Assembly: GCA_019114265.1 (NCBI GenBank) | Contig: DXFV01000037.1 | Coordinates: 1 to 28,610 of the forward strand | DNA length: 28,610 bases | Origin: Anaerofilum faecale | GTDB lineage: Bacteria; Bacillota; Clostridia; Oscillospirales; Ruminococcaceae | Reading direction: 5' to 3' | Translations under genes and position numbers: made by a program | Notes under the pieces: generated by a model | Told to the model about the DNA's origin: nothing | The model's database searches: none | What the model saw: the letters and a program-made list of their open reading frames with translations, nothing else | Shown here: positions 14,360-22,207 of the stretch, piece by piece | Position numbering within the stretch: position 1 is the stretch's first letter | Layout of the letters: each line of letters begins with the position of its first letter

Positions 14360-16355
14360 GTTCTTTTATCCGCGTCTGGCCGTCAGCAATCTGGTCAAAA
14401 ATAAAACCATCTACCTGCCGTATCTGCTGGCGGGCAGCCTGATGGTGATGCTCTACTACACCCTGTGCGCGGTGGGGGACATCGCCGCCGCCACCGACAG
14501 CCAGGGCGCGCAGGTCTCGTCGGAATTTGTGAAGATGTGCGCGTCGGTCTGCCAGTATATGATCGCTGTGGTGATGTTTTATATCAACAGCTTCGTCATG
14601 AAGCGCCGCAAGCGGGAATTCGGCCTGTTCAGCATTCTGGGCATGGAAAAGCGCCATATCGGCCTGCTGATCGGCTGGGAGGTCGTGCTCTGCGCGGCAT
14701 TCACCCTGCTGGCCGGCGTTGCGGTGGGCATCCTGTGCGGGCAGCTCGGCTTCCTCATCCTCATGAAGCTGCTGGGGGAGGGCGTGGCGCTGGAATTCAC
14801 GGTGGGCCTCGGGCCGATCCTGCAAACGCTCCGGCTGTTCGCGGTGGTCTGGGGGCTGGTGCTGCTCTATGATCTCGTGGGAATCTGGAAGCTCAGCCCC
14901 ATCCAGCTGCTGCACAGCGCCAGCCAGGGTGAAAAGGAACCCCGTGCCCGCTGGATGGTCACCCTGCTGGGCCTTGTCACCCTGATCGGCGGCTATGCCA
15001 TCGCGCTGCGGGTGAAGGACACCGCGATGGCCATGCTGCTGTTCTTCCCGGCGGTGCTGCTGGTGGTGATCGGCACCTACTGCCTGTTCATGTCGGGCAG
15101 TATCGCGCTGCTGAAATTCCTCAAAAAGCGCCGCCGCTTCTACTACCGGCCCGAGAACTTCATCGCGGTGTCCGGCATGATCTACCGCATGAAGCAGAAC
15201 GCCGCCGGCCTGGCCAGCATCTGCATCCTGTCCACGATGGTGGTGGTCACCCTCTCGGGCACGCTGTCGCTGTATCTGGGCGGGCAGGAGTTCATCAACG
15301 CCACCGCTCCGCGCGCGATGAACGTGAGCGCCTATTTCACCGCCAACATCGACCGGAACACCGCCCTGCTGCGGGACTGGGTGAAAGACAAGGCGGGCGA
15401 ATACAACGCACAGCCCACCAATGAATATTGGTTGTACGAGGGCGATATCGAGCTGATCCGGCAGGGAGACAGCCTCTCCACCGCCGGCGAGGCCACCGGC
15501 TGGAACACCCTGCTGTGCATGGTCACCACGCTGGACGGCTTCAACGCCGCCACCGGCAGCGAGCGGGAGCTGCAGCCGGGCCGGGCGCTTATCTGGCGGC
15601 GAGACGGCCAGACGATCACCTCCCTCGACCTGGGCGGACGCGCATACGAAACAGAGATGCTCCCGTCGACATACGGCATGCTGCCGGAGGGCGGCAGCTA
15701 TCCGGTGCTGATCGTGCTGCCGTCGTATGAGGACCTGATGCAGATGCAGTCGCTGCCCACAACAGACGGCGAACCCCGTGTGACCACCTATCTGTACGGC
15801 TGTGATTTTTCAGGCGGCGAAGCCAGCCTGCAGGCGCTGGATGAGGACCTGAACGACGCCTGGAACTACAACGAGTTTTTGAACATGAGCGAGCAGCAGG
15901 TGGAAAACGGCATCCGCAGAGCCGGCTACGATACCCGCACGTCGGTGACGCTGAACTTCAACATCATGTTCGGCAGCGTGCTGTTCATCGCGATTTTCTT
16001 TGTGGGGCTCTTTCTGCTCACCACGGTGCTCATCATATACTATAAGCAGGTCAGCGAGGGCTACGACGACCGCGACCGCTTCGTCATCCTGCAAAAGGTG
16101 GGCATGAGCCAGAAAGAGGTCCGCCGCACCATCCAGAAGCAGGTACTGATGGTGTTTTTCCTGCCGCTGGGCATGGCGGCGCTGCACATGGCCTTTGCCT
16201 TCCCGGCGCTCTGCCGCATCCTGCGCGGCTTCATGATGACCAACATCGGCCTGTTCGCGCTGTGCACGGTGGGCACGCTCGCCGCCTTTGCCGCTCTCTA
16301 CGGCCTTGTCTACCACCTCACCGCGCGCACCTATTTCAAGCTGGTCCGCGCGTGA
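14352..16355 (+). CDS. Bce-type FtsX-domain permease with large extracellular sensor domain
   Basis: 667 residues from the ATG at 14352, which overlaps the ATPase stop. The layout is that of BceB: an N-terminal helix, two FtsX-like bundles and a large external domain at about 310-535 between helices 7 and 8. The four C-terminal membrane segments include FIAIFFVGLFLLTTVLI. Coupling loops RRKREFGLFSILGMEKR (about 80-96) and DRFVILQKVGMSQKE (about 577-591) contact the ATPase in this family. The external domain binds the peptide antibiotic or its lipid target and determines specificity; it has little recognisable sequence conservation. It works with the upstream regulator, kinase and ATPase. Two small membrane-peptide genes follow within 20 bp. 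Confidence 0.92.
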   Translation: MRKFFYPRLAVSNLVKNKTIYLPYLLAGSLMVMLYYTLCAVGDIAAATDSQGAQVSSEFVKMCASVCQYMIAVVMFYINSFVMKRRKREFGLFSILGMEKRHIGLLIGWEVVLCAAFTLLAGVAVGILCGQLGFLILMKLLGEGVALEFTVGLGPILQTLRLFAVVWGLVLLYDLVGIWKLSPIQLLHSASQGEKEPRARWMVTLLGLVTLIGGYAIALRVKDTAMAMLLFFPAVLLVVIGTYCLFMSGSIALLKFLKKRRRFYYRPENFIAVSGMIYRMKQNAAGLASICILSTMVVVTLSGTLSLYLGGQEFINATAPRAMNVSAYFTANIDRNTALLRDWVKDKAGEYNAQPTNEYWLYEGDIELIRQGDSLSTAGEATGWNTLLCMVTTLDGFNAATGSERELQPGRALIWRRDGQTITSLDLGGRAYETEMLPSTYGMLPEGGSYPVLIVLPSYEDLMQMQSLPTTDGEPRVTTYLYGCDFSGGEASLQALDEDLNDAWNYNEFLNMSEQQVENGIRRAGYDTRTSVTLNFNIMFGSVLFIAIFFVGLFLLTTVLIIYYKQVSEGYDDRDRFVILQKVGMSQKEVRRTIQKQVLMVFFLPLGMAALHMAFAFPALCRILRGFMMTNIGLFALCTVGTLAAFAALYGLVYHLTARTYFKLVRA

Positions 16356-16374
16356 ACCACAGAAAGGAAACGCG

Positions 16375-16482
16375 ATGAAATGGATGCTGTTTGTGCTGGC
16401 GGGCCTGCTGATGGTGGGCAGCCTGCGCCCGGAACCCACCCCGCCCGCCGTCCGCTACTGGGGCGACGCCGGATGTGAATGA
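16375..16482 (+). CDS. 35-residue single-helix membrane peptide A, downstream of the Bce permease
   Basis: ATG at 16375, with AAAGGA 6 bp upstream, 19 bp after the permease stop. The peptide starts MKWMLFVLAGLLMVGS, one short membrane helix or signal-like segment, followed by a Pro-rich part (PEPTPPAV) and an end with RYWGDAGCE. No lipobox: the only Cys is next to last. It has the same length and layout as the next gene. The good ribosome site, tight spacing and position before the operon terminator support it as a real gene. It could modulate the transporter or kinase, as other small membrane proteins do; that is inference. No named family is recognised. Confidence 0.65.
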   Translation: MKWMLFVLAGLLMVGSLRPEPTPPAVRYWGDAGCE

Positions 16483-16498
16483 GAAAGGAGAAACCGCA

Positions 16499-16606
16499 AT
16501 GAAAACCCTTGTCAAATGCTGTCTGGCCGCCGTGGCGGCGCTGCTGCTGATCGGCCTGCTTGCCCGCCGCCCCTCCGAAACCATCTGGGAGCCGGGCGAA
16601 GAATAA
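16499..16606 (+). CDS. 35-residue single-helix membrane peptide B, last gene of the Bce operon
   Basis: ATG at 16499, preceded by AAAGGAG at good spacing, 16 bp after peptide A. It starts MKTLVKCCLAAVAALLLIGL, a single membrane helix, then ARRPSETIWEPGEE, an Arg-Arg then acidic tail. Length, one helix after MK, an Arg-Pro near the membrane, a Trp and an acidic end are shared with peptide A, suggesting a common role or distant duplication, although identity is low. Two adjacent Cys (7-8) lie at the helix start. A strong terminator follows 20 bp later, so this is the end of the transcript. Function unknown. Confidence 0.65.
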   Translation: MKTLVKCCLAAVAALLLIGLLARRPSETIWEPGEE

Positions 16607-16626
16607 GCGCACGTGCCGCACAAAGC

Positions 16627-16690
16627 CAGGGCCTCTGGCCGTTCCCCCGCACAGGCAGCGGGCAGGAACAGCCAGAGGCCCTGTTTTTTA
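16627..16690 (+). terminator. Strong terminator of the Bce operon
   Basis: AGGGCCTCTGGC (16628-16639) pairs perfectly with GCCAGAGGCCCT (16671-16682), extended inward by GTTCC/GGAAC with a mismatch, and is followed by six T. The last bases overlap the stop codon of the convergent HAAS gene. Confidence 0.9.
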
Positions 16691-17758
16691 TTGTCGGCGT
16701 TCTGCGCCGTAGCGCAGTGTTTTGTACACGGTGGTAGCCACCTCCAGCAGAGTGACCAGCACGAAGATGGCCAGCAGGATGTTGGAGGCCCACGCGGGGT
16801 CCCAGAGGGAGAGGAACTCGGCGGTATGCGCGCCGCTCAGGGATTGCGCCTGCTGCAGCTGCTGGACAAACCGGGGGTTCCAAAGCGGCAGCACCTTCAG
16901 CACCACAGCGCTCAGCGCCAGCTGCACCGCCGAACACGCGATGTTGCACACCATCACCCGGGTGCAGTAGCGGCCGTTCACCAGACGAAAGACCTCGTCG
17001 GCCAGCCCCACCGCCATCGTCAGGATGAACAGGGGGAGGATCCGGTCCCACTCTTCCAGGTTGAAAACGGGGACCATCTGCACCGAATCGCCGTGCAGGA
17101 TCACGCTGAAAAAGTGCGGCGCAAAGATCAGCAGTGCACAGAAAACGGCGATGAACACGATCCCCACCACGCTGTCGCTGCGGCTGATGCGCGCTTTGGG
17201 GTGCGGCAGCGGGGAGAGCATCCGCGGGGTCCAGTGGGGCGCGGAGAAGTTGTCGCCCAGATCCTGCACCTGCCACTGTCTGCGCGCCTTCTGCTCGATC
17301 TTGACCTGCTTGCGCTCCAGGATGGCAAACAGGATGGTCACGCCGCCCACCACGCTGATGCAGCAGCTGAACAGGGAGAGCAGGCCTTCCGTGATGCCGC
17401 GGATGGCAAAGGTCGCGGCCGCGGCGGGGAAGGCGCCGTCCGCCTCCAGCACGCCGTTCACCACCGCCGCGATCACCACCGGGACAGCCGTGCAGAGCAG
17501 CACCACCTTCAAAAACCACAGGTAGGTGTCGTAGTAGGCGGGGCCGATCAGATACTGTGCGCTGCTGCGATATTTCCCGGCAAATTCGGCGGGGTCTCCC
17601 AGTTCGCGCAGCACATCCTCCATGCCGCCGCGCTCCTCGTACATATCCCCGATCAGCTCCCGCAGCTCCATGGCCACCTCGTCCTGCTGGTCGCGGGGCA
17701 GACGGCGCACCACTTGGTAGATGTAGCGCTCCATCAGCTCCTGTTCCTTCTGGTTCAT
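16688..17758 (-). CDS. HAAS (DUF1700-like) domain multipass membrane protein, PadR partner
   Basis: 356 residues. The N-terminal 65 residues match the HAAS/DUF1700 signalling pattern (ERYIYQVVRRLPRDQQDEVAMELRE-type start, then LRELGDPAEFAGKYR). About six membrane segments follow, near 82-105, 120-146, 198-220, 243-260, 270-295 and 330-350, with a soluble stretch near 148-195. Such proteins are nearly always encoded next to a PadR regulator and are thought to couple membrane state or lipid signals to it; the mechanism is poorly known. Its start overlaps the PadR stop as ATGA. There is no enzymatic motif. Confidence 0.82.
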   Translation of the reverse strand: MNQKEQELMERYIYQVVRRLPRDQQDEVAMELRELIGDMYEERGGMEDVLRELGDPAEFAGKYRSSAQYLIGPAYYDTYLWFLKVVLLCTAVPVVIAAVVNGVLEADGAFPAAAATFAIRGITEGLLSLFSCCISVVGGVTILFAILERKQVKIEQKARRQWQVQDLGDNFSAPHWTPRMLSPLPHPKARISRSDSVVGIVFIAVFCALLIFAPHFFSVILHGDSVQMVPVFNLEEWDRILPLFILTMAVGLADEVFRLVNGRYCTRVMVCNIACSAVQLALSAVVLKVLPLWNPRFVQQLQQAQSLSGAHTAEFLSLWDPAWASNILLAIFVLVTLLEVATTVYKTLRYGAERRQ

Positions 17759-18099
17759 ACCTCATCCTCCTTCAGCAATGTGTCGATGCCGGCGGCCATC
17801 TGCCGCCACTGGCGCTTGAGTTCCTGCAAAATTTCGTCGCCCTGCCGGGTGCGGCGGTAGTATTTGCGGGGCTTGGAGCCGCCGGTCTCCCAGCTGCTTT
17901 CCAGCAATCCCTGCTTTTCCAGCCGACGCAGCAGCGGATACAGGGTGTTGGGGTCGATGGAAACGCCCTTTTCCTCCATGCTCTGCACCAGCGCGTAGCC
18001 GTATTTTTCCTCTCCCAGCTGGCACAGCACGCTCAGCACCAGCGTACCGCGCCGCAGCTCCAGCACAAGGCTGGACAGCAGATCTTTTTCTTCTCCCAA
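17755..18099 (-). CDS. PadR-family transcriptional regulator, probable TTG start
   Basis: 114 residues if translation starts at TTG (18099), which lies 7 bp from GGGAGGT. A GTG at 18108 in the same frame overlaps that ribosome site and is less likely. The winged helix shows RRGTLVLSVLCQLGEEKYGYALVQSME and the wing PNTLYPLLRRLEKQGLL with a YYRRTRQG segment, all typical of PadR. A C-terminal helix for dimerisation follows. PadR proteins usually repress their own operon and release DNA on a ligand or partner signal. The HAAS protein is co-translated. A dyad TGACA-N8-TGTCA lies within the promoter just upstream. Confidence 0.9.
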   Translation of the reverse strand: MGEEKDLLSSLVLELRRGTLVLSVLCQLGEEKYGYALVQSMEEKGVSIDPNTLYPLLRRLEKQGLLESSWETGGSKPRKYYRRTRQGDEILQELKRQWRQMAAGIDTLLKEDEV

Positions 18100-18119
18100 G
18101 AGGATCACCTCCCATCTGC

Positions 18120-18149
18120 ATTATACTGTATGACACACACTATTGTCAA
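18120..18149 (-). promoter_or_regulatory. PadR operon promoter with dyad operator
   Basis: On the minus strand a perfect TTGACA (18149-18144) and a perfect TATAAT (18125-18120) are separated by 18 bp. TGACA-N8-TGTCA (18131-18148) overlaps the -35 and spacer and is a candidate PadR site. Confidence 0.8.
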
Positions 18150-18175
18150 TATTAAATTAACAAGTGATATACAGA

Positions 18176-18204
18176 TTGTCAGGCGACTGTATTAGTGCTA
18201 TAAT
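18176..18204 (+). promoter_or_regulatory. GntR operon promoter
   Basis: TTGTCA (18176-18181) and TATAAT (18199-18204) are 17 bp apart, with TGC before the -10 as an extended element. It is back to back with the PadR promoter. The -10 lies inside the first GntR operator copy. Confidence 0.82.
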
Positions 18205-18237
18205 ACAGATGGAAAGTGTATGATACGGATAATACAG
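18187..18237 (+). promoter_or_regulatory. Tandem operator copies, probably for the YtrA-type GntR regulator
   Basis: CTGTATTA-N6-TAATACAG (18187-18208) is a perfect dyad over the -10. A second copy, GTGTATGA-N6-TAATACAG (18216-18237), keeps the right arm exactly and has two changes in the left arm. The two begin 29 bp apart; the second ends 6 bp before the ribosome site. Autorepression by the GntR protein encoded next is the natural reading. Confidence 0.75.
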
Positions 18238-18255
18238 TTGAAGGGAGGAAAGCAG

Positions 18256-18639
18256 ATGCTGGATTTCACCGGCCTGCGGCTGCAGGACGACACCCCCATC
18301 TACCAGCAGCTCATCCGCCACGTGCAGCTGTGCGTGGTGGCGGGGAGCGTGCAGCCGGGCGACGAACTGCCCAGCCGCCGCCTGCTCAGCGCCCAGCTGG
18401 GTGTGAATCCAAACACGGTCCAGAAGGCATACCGCCAGCTGGAGGAGGAAGGGCTGCTCCGCTCCTTTGCGGGCAGCAAAAGCGTGCTCACCTTCACCCC
18501 CGGGATGGCGGCCGATATCCGGGCGCGGCTGCTGGCGGCGGCGGCACAGGGGTATGTGGCGCAGGCAAAACAGCTGGGACTGTCGGCTGACGAAGCAGCT
18601 GCACAGATCGCGCAGCACTGGAAGGAGGAAACGGAATGA
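18256..18639 (+). CDS. YtrA-subfamily GntR transcriptional regulator
   Basis: 127 residues from ATG 18256, with GGGAGG 7 bp upstream. The GntR winged helix occupies about 8-75, with PIYQQLIRHVQ, PGDELPSRRLLSAQLGVNPNTVQKAYRQLEEEGLL being the standard pattern. The short C-terminal part (about 80-127) has only two helices, which is the YtrA subfamily, where regulators control adjacent ABC transporter genes. Overlap of its stop with the next start (ATGA) ties it to the membrane proteins that follow. The dyads in the promoter are the likely binding sites. The inducer is unknown; relatives respond to cell-wall antibiotics. Confidence 0.92.
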   Translation: MLDFTGLRLQDDTPIYQQLIRHVQLCVVAGSVQPGDELPSRRLLSAQLGVNPNTVQKAYRQLEEEGLLRSFAGSKSVLTFTPGMAADIRARLLAAAAQGYVAQAKQLGLSADEAAAQIAQHWKEETE

Positions 18640-19433
18640 AACAGACAGAACGCTGGGCCGTCTTTGCGGCGTTCCAGTTCACCCATGCGGGACGATGGCC
18701 GGCGGGAGTGCTGGCGCTGCTGTGTGCGGGGCAGCTTGGCAGCCTGTGGTGGCTGCTGCACCGCTGGCAGGCAGCCGGTTTCGCATACGTCAATATGGCC
18801 GGCGAAACGAAGCGCGGCATGCCCACCTACACAGCCTGCATCGGCATGCTGCACTGGGAGTGGATGTTCTGGCTGGCGGCGGCGGGCATCCTCGCGGCGC
18901 TGGCCTTGTCCGGTCTCGCTCAGCAGCGGGGAAGCGCGCAGCACCAGCAGGGGCTGCACATGCTGCCGGTGGCCCCGCCGGCCCAGATCGCGGGCCGCTT
19001 CACGGCGGCGTTCCTGTGGGTTTTGCTGCTGTGGACGGTGCAGCTGGGCGTCACGGCGGCAGGCTGGGCGCTCTATTGCCGCATGATCCCGTCCGATTTG
19101 GTGGCGCCGGCCGGAGAATTTCTCGCTTTGCTGCAGGGCTGGCTGTGGCGTCTGTATCCGGTGCAGGATCTTTCGGCCCTGCTGGGCACGGTGCTGCTGC
19201 TGGTGCTGATGGCCTGCTGTACAGCCGGCGCGCAGACCACCTTCCTCTATCGCGGCACCCGCGGCGGCGACAGCCTGTCGCTGGTGTGGGCGGTGGCGGC
19301 GGTGCCCGTCGCCTGGAACCTCCCCCTCGTTCTGGACAACCGCTATTTCTTCACCGGGATCGCGGCCGCCGTGCTGGCGGCGGTCCTGCTGCTGGATGCG
19401 CTGAAACGGTGCCGGGAGGTGGAGGAAGCATGA
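18636..19433 (+). CDS. Multipass membrane protein, probable ABC transporter permease subunit
   Basis: 265 residues. Six or so hydrophobic segments are seen, near 20-40, 73-95, 122-145, 160-175, 180-203 and 215-252. The N-terminal cytoplasmic region and the spacing are like YtrC/ABC-2 type permeases, but sequence conservation is too weak for a firm family. It overlaps the regulator stop and the next start by ATGA junctions and belongs with the ATPase two genes on. It probably forms the membrane channel or half-channel with the 176-residue protein that follows. No extracellular domain of note. Confidence 0.7.
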   Translation: MKQTERWAVFAAFQFTHAGRWPAGVLALLCAGQLGSLWWLLHRWQAAGFAYVNMAGETKRGMPTYTACIGMLHWEWMFWLAAAGILAALALSGLAQQRGSAQHQQGLHMLPVAPPAQIAGRFTAAFLWVLLLWTVQLGVTAAGWALYCRMIPSDLVAPAGEFLALLQGWLWRLYPVQDLSALLGTVLLLVLMACCTAGAQTTFLYRGTRGGDSLSLVWAVAAVPVAWNLPLVLDNRYFFTGIAAAVLAAVLLLDALKRCREVEEA

Positions 19434-19960
19434 GCAGGCTGTCCGAAATCGCCCTCCGCCTGACCGATCGCCTCCCGCCCGCGTCCCGGTTTCTGGCACA
19501 GCGCCAGCTGCACCACCCGATCTTCCAAAAATACGGGTGGGGGATCGCGGCGTCGGTGTTCGCCCAGACGGTGCTGTTCACTCTCGAAACGGCCGAGCGG
19601 CTGCAGGCCATCACCCGCCACGAGATACGCAGCGGCATCCAGGTGGTTGCGGGATACTCCGAACCGCTGGGTCCGCCGGTCCGGCTCTGGCTGCACAGCG
19701 GCGCGTGGGTCCTCCTGCTGCTCTGTGTTCTGCTGCCGCTGGCGGTGCCTCTGTCCGACCTCGCGCTGCGCCGCCGTCCGGGCGGCGGGCTGCTGTGCAT
19801 GCGGGGCTGGGGCGTTCCGCCGCGGCAGATCTGGGCGGGCACCTGGCTGCCCTTTGCAGGCGCCGTGCTGCTGCTGTTGGCGGGCGAGGGATGCACGGCG
19901 GTGCTCTGCAGGATCATCTACCAGCTCACGCCCGAGGCCGCGCGCCTGGGCATTGGATAA
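19430..19960 (+). CDS. Small membrane protein of the YtrA-type transporter operon
   Basis: 176 residues, start overlapping the previous stop as ATGA. Three membrane segments are visible at about 33-52, 85-106 and 132-155, with a likely external loop (about 54-82) between the first two. RQLHHPIFQKYGW near the N-terminus is a possible cytoplasmic coupling stretch. It is about half the size of a usual ABC-2 permease, so it may pair with the 265-residue protein upstream. The family is not recognised. It is followed after 15 bp by the ATPase with its own AAGGAGG ribosome site. Confidence 0.68.
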   Translation: MSRLSEIALRLTDRLPPASRFLAQRQLHHPIFQKYGWGIAASVFAQTVLFTLETAERLQAITRHEIRSGIQVVAGYSEPLGPPVRLWLHSGAWVLLLLCVLLPLAVPLSDLALRRRPGGGLLCMRGWGVPPRQIWAGTWLPFAGAVLLLLAGEGCTAVLCRIIYQLTPEAARLGIG

Positions 19961-19975
19961 AAGGAGGGACAAAGG

Positions 19976-20722
19976 ATGCTCACACTGAACGGCGTCACCA
20001 GAGTATACAACGGATGGTGGAAAAAACCGGCGCTGCACCGGGTGAACCTGCAGCTGTGCCCAGGGCAGATCGTCGCGCTGCTGGGCGAAAACGGCGCCGG
20101 CAAAACCACTCTGATGAAGCTGGCGGCGGGCCTTATACGCCCCAGCCAGGGCGAGGTGCTGCTGGACGGCGTCCCGGTCACCTGGCGGCAGAAAGACCGC
20201 CTGGCCTACGCCTCCAGCGAACACACCTTTTTCGGCGATCTGTCGGCGGAAGGCCACGCCAAACTGTACGCGCAGCTCTTCCCGCGCTTCCGGGAAAAGC
20301 GGTTCCGGATGCTGATGGACTATTTCTCGCTTCCTGTCCGGCGGGCGGCGGGCGGGCTGTCCACCGGCATGAAAAACCAGCTGGAGATGGCGCTGGCCCT
20401 GTGCAAAGGGGCGCAGTATATCCTGATGGACGAACCCTTTGCCGGCAGCGATATCTTCAACCGGCAGGATTTCTACAAGCTGCTGGCCGGCCTTTTGGAG
20501 GAGGACGAACACCTGCTGCTGTCCACCCATCTGGTGGACGAGGTGCGGCCCATCCTGAACCGCGCGGTGGTGCTGCGGGAAGGGGAGCTCCTGGCCGATG
20601 CCGACGCCGACGCACTGGACGCGCTGGACGATTCCCTGTCCGGCTGGATGCACAAGCTGTACGGCCATCCCGCCGGGCGCGCGGCGCAGTTCCTGCAGGA
20701 GAGAGGAGGGGAGGAAGGATGA
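19976..20722 (+). CDS. ABC transporter ATPase of the YtrA-type operon (YtrB-like)
   Basis: 248 residues. Walker A GENGAGKT at 37-44, signature LSTGMK at 128-133 and Walker B YILMDEP with D152/E153 are intact, followed by LLSTHLVDE with the switch His. The signature departs from LSGGQ to LSTGMK, as is common in YtrB and CcmA-like ATPases. It energises the two membrane proteins encoded just upstream. Family members in Bacillus are induced by wall-active antibiotics and can change peptidoglycan thickness; whether that applies here is inference. Its stop overlaps the start of the following anchored protein. Confidence 0.92.
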   Translation: MLTLNGVTRVYNGWWKKPALHRVNLQLCPGQIVALLGENGAGKTTLMKLAAGLIRPSQGEVLLDGVPVTWRQKDRLAYASSEHTFFGDLSAEGHAKLYAQLFPRFREKRFRMLMDYFSLPVRRAAGGLSTGMKNQLEMALALCKGAQYILMDEPFAGSDIFNRQDFYKLLAGLLEEDEHLLLSTHLVDEVRPILNRAVVLREGELLADADADALDALDDSLSGWMHKLYGHPAGRAAQFLQERGGEEG

Positions 20723-22173
20723 AACGATCGGTGTGGCTGCTGGCTGCGGTGCCGGCGGTGTGTGTCTGCGTGTCGGTGGGGCTGCTGTGCTGGCTGCAGA
20801 AAGACAAAACCAGCATTCCGGTGCAGCTGGAAACGCTGCAGGGGGACGCTGCCCTGCTGGACGGCGTGCGCATCGAAGGCGAGCTGTTCAACAATGTGGA
20901 CGGCAGCTTCCACGGAGCGGGCGGCGGCGTGTGGAAACAGACGGTGACCTTTGAAAACGGGCAGCCCCGGGTGGAAAACAGCTTTTCGCCGGAACAGCGG
21001 GAATTTCGGTATACAGGGTACCGTCTTCCCTCTCAGCTGCCGGTGGGGGTCGACAACAGCGCGAACGGAGAGAACCAGAACCGGCTGGAGACCCTGCAAA
21101 AAGGGGAGTACCGGCTGGCCGCGCTGGTGCCGCAATGGGAAAGGAACGGCTGCCGGTTTCTGGAATCGGACGATTTTCTCCTCCCGGTCGGCAGTGTTTG
21201 GTTTGGAGAGGGCGCGGTGCTGGAGATCCCTGTTCCCGCCGACGCGGTCCTGACGGTGGAGGAGGGGGACTTGGAGGGCCAGCCCTACAAACGGGCGACC
21301 TACCCTCAGGTGTATCCGCCGGAGATCTGTGCGCAGGGAGTGCGGCTTTCCGACGGGATGCTTTTCACCCTGCCGGACGCCGGTTTGATGGACCTGCGCT
21401 GGGAGCCCAGCCAGACGGTTTTTACCAACCAAACCCAGGACGGCCGCTGGAGCAGCATCGCCGGCGGGGGCGTATCGGACGGGGAGCAGGCCGCCCCGGA
21501 AGAGCTTCCCCCGGCGGACTATACCCTGCACAGCGGCGTGTTTTTCCTCGCCGGTGAACAGGAATCCGAAACCGAGACCGCCGCGCGTCTGTTTTCGCTG
21601 GACTGCACCCGCGGCGGGGATCATATCCTGGGCATGTGCCGCCTCACCGACAGCCGGGCCGCGCTGCTGACCATCGAAAACGGCTGGTACAGCGTGCGGC
21701 TGGTGAGCGTGCCGGACGGTGCGGTGGGCGACGCGGTGCCGCTGCAGCCCTGGAACGGCGAAGCGGTAAACGAAGCCCAGTTGCAGGTGCAGGACGGCAT
21801 GCTGCTGGTTCGCCTCAACGTGACGGCAGACAGCAATATGCGGAACTGGTTTTTCGCGGCGGACTGTACCGGACAGCCGTCTCTGAAACTGTGGTACACC
21901 GATACTTCCGGGTGGGATGACGGCTGGAAAGCATCCTCGTTCAGCCGGTGGGAGCTGCTCTGGCAGGGCGGGAACCTGCTGGCGGCGAACCTGCAGCCGG
22001 GCGTCGTGCACCTGGTGCTGCTGGACCGGAGCGGGGTCGCCTGCCGCAGCAACCTGTACAGCTACTGCAATATGCCGATGCTGCGGGTGCCCGTCGACCA
22101 CGAGAAGCTGGCGCAGTGGGATGCCGTGCCGCTGCAGTGGGATGTGGACACGATGAAAGTGGGCGTGGCATGA
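20719..22173 (+). CDS. Large unknown anchored extracellular protein of the YtrA-type operon
   Basis: 484 residues, with the start overlapping the ATPase stop. An N-terminal membrane helix (about 4-26, LLAAVPAVCVCVSVGLLCWL) is followed by a soluble, acidic, beta-rich region with many Trp and Gly residues. Segments such as HILGMCRLTDSRAALLTIENGWYSVRLVSV and LQVQDGMLLVRLNV look like repeated blades of a beta-propeller in the C-terminal half (about 280-470). There is a Cys inside the helix but no lipobox. It probably sits outside the membrane and works with the transporter as a binding or sensing part. I do not recognise a named family, and no catalytic motif is seen. Confidence 0.72.
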   Translation: MKRSVWLLAAVPAVCVCVSVGLLCWLQKDKTSIPVQLETLQGDAALLDGVRIEGELFNNVDGSFHGAGGGVWKQTVTFENGQPRVENSFSPEQREFRYTGYRLPSQLPVGVDNSANGENQNRLETLQKGEYRLAALVPQWERNGCRFLESDDFLLPVGSVWFGEGAVLEIPVPADAVLTVEEGDLEGQPYKRATYPQVYPPEICAQGVRLSDGMLFTLPDAGLMDLRWEPSQTVFTNQTQDGRWSSIAGGGVSDGEQAAPEELPPADYTLHSGVFFLAGEQESETETAARLFSLDCTRGGDHILGMCRLTDSRAALLTIENGWYSVRLVSVPDGAVGDAVPLQPWNGEAVNEAQLQVQDGMLLVRLNVTADSNMRNWFFAADCTGQPSLKLWYTDTSGWDDGWKASSFSRWELLWQGGNLLAANLQPGVVHLVLLDRSGVACRSNLYSYCNMPMLRVPVDHEKLAQWDAVPLQWDVDTMKVGVA

Positions 22174-22207
22174 CCCTGTAGGCCGTAAAAGAGGAGGAAG
22201 ATAGGCC

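Noticed and set aside
18100..18108. GTG start for the PadR protein
   Set aside because: The GTG overlaps the GGGAGGT ribosome site; the TTG at 18099 has correct spacing. The GTG remains possible.
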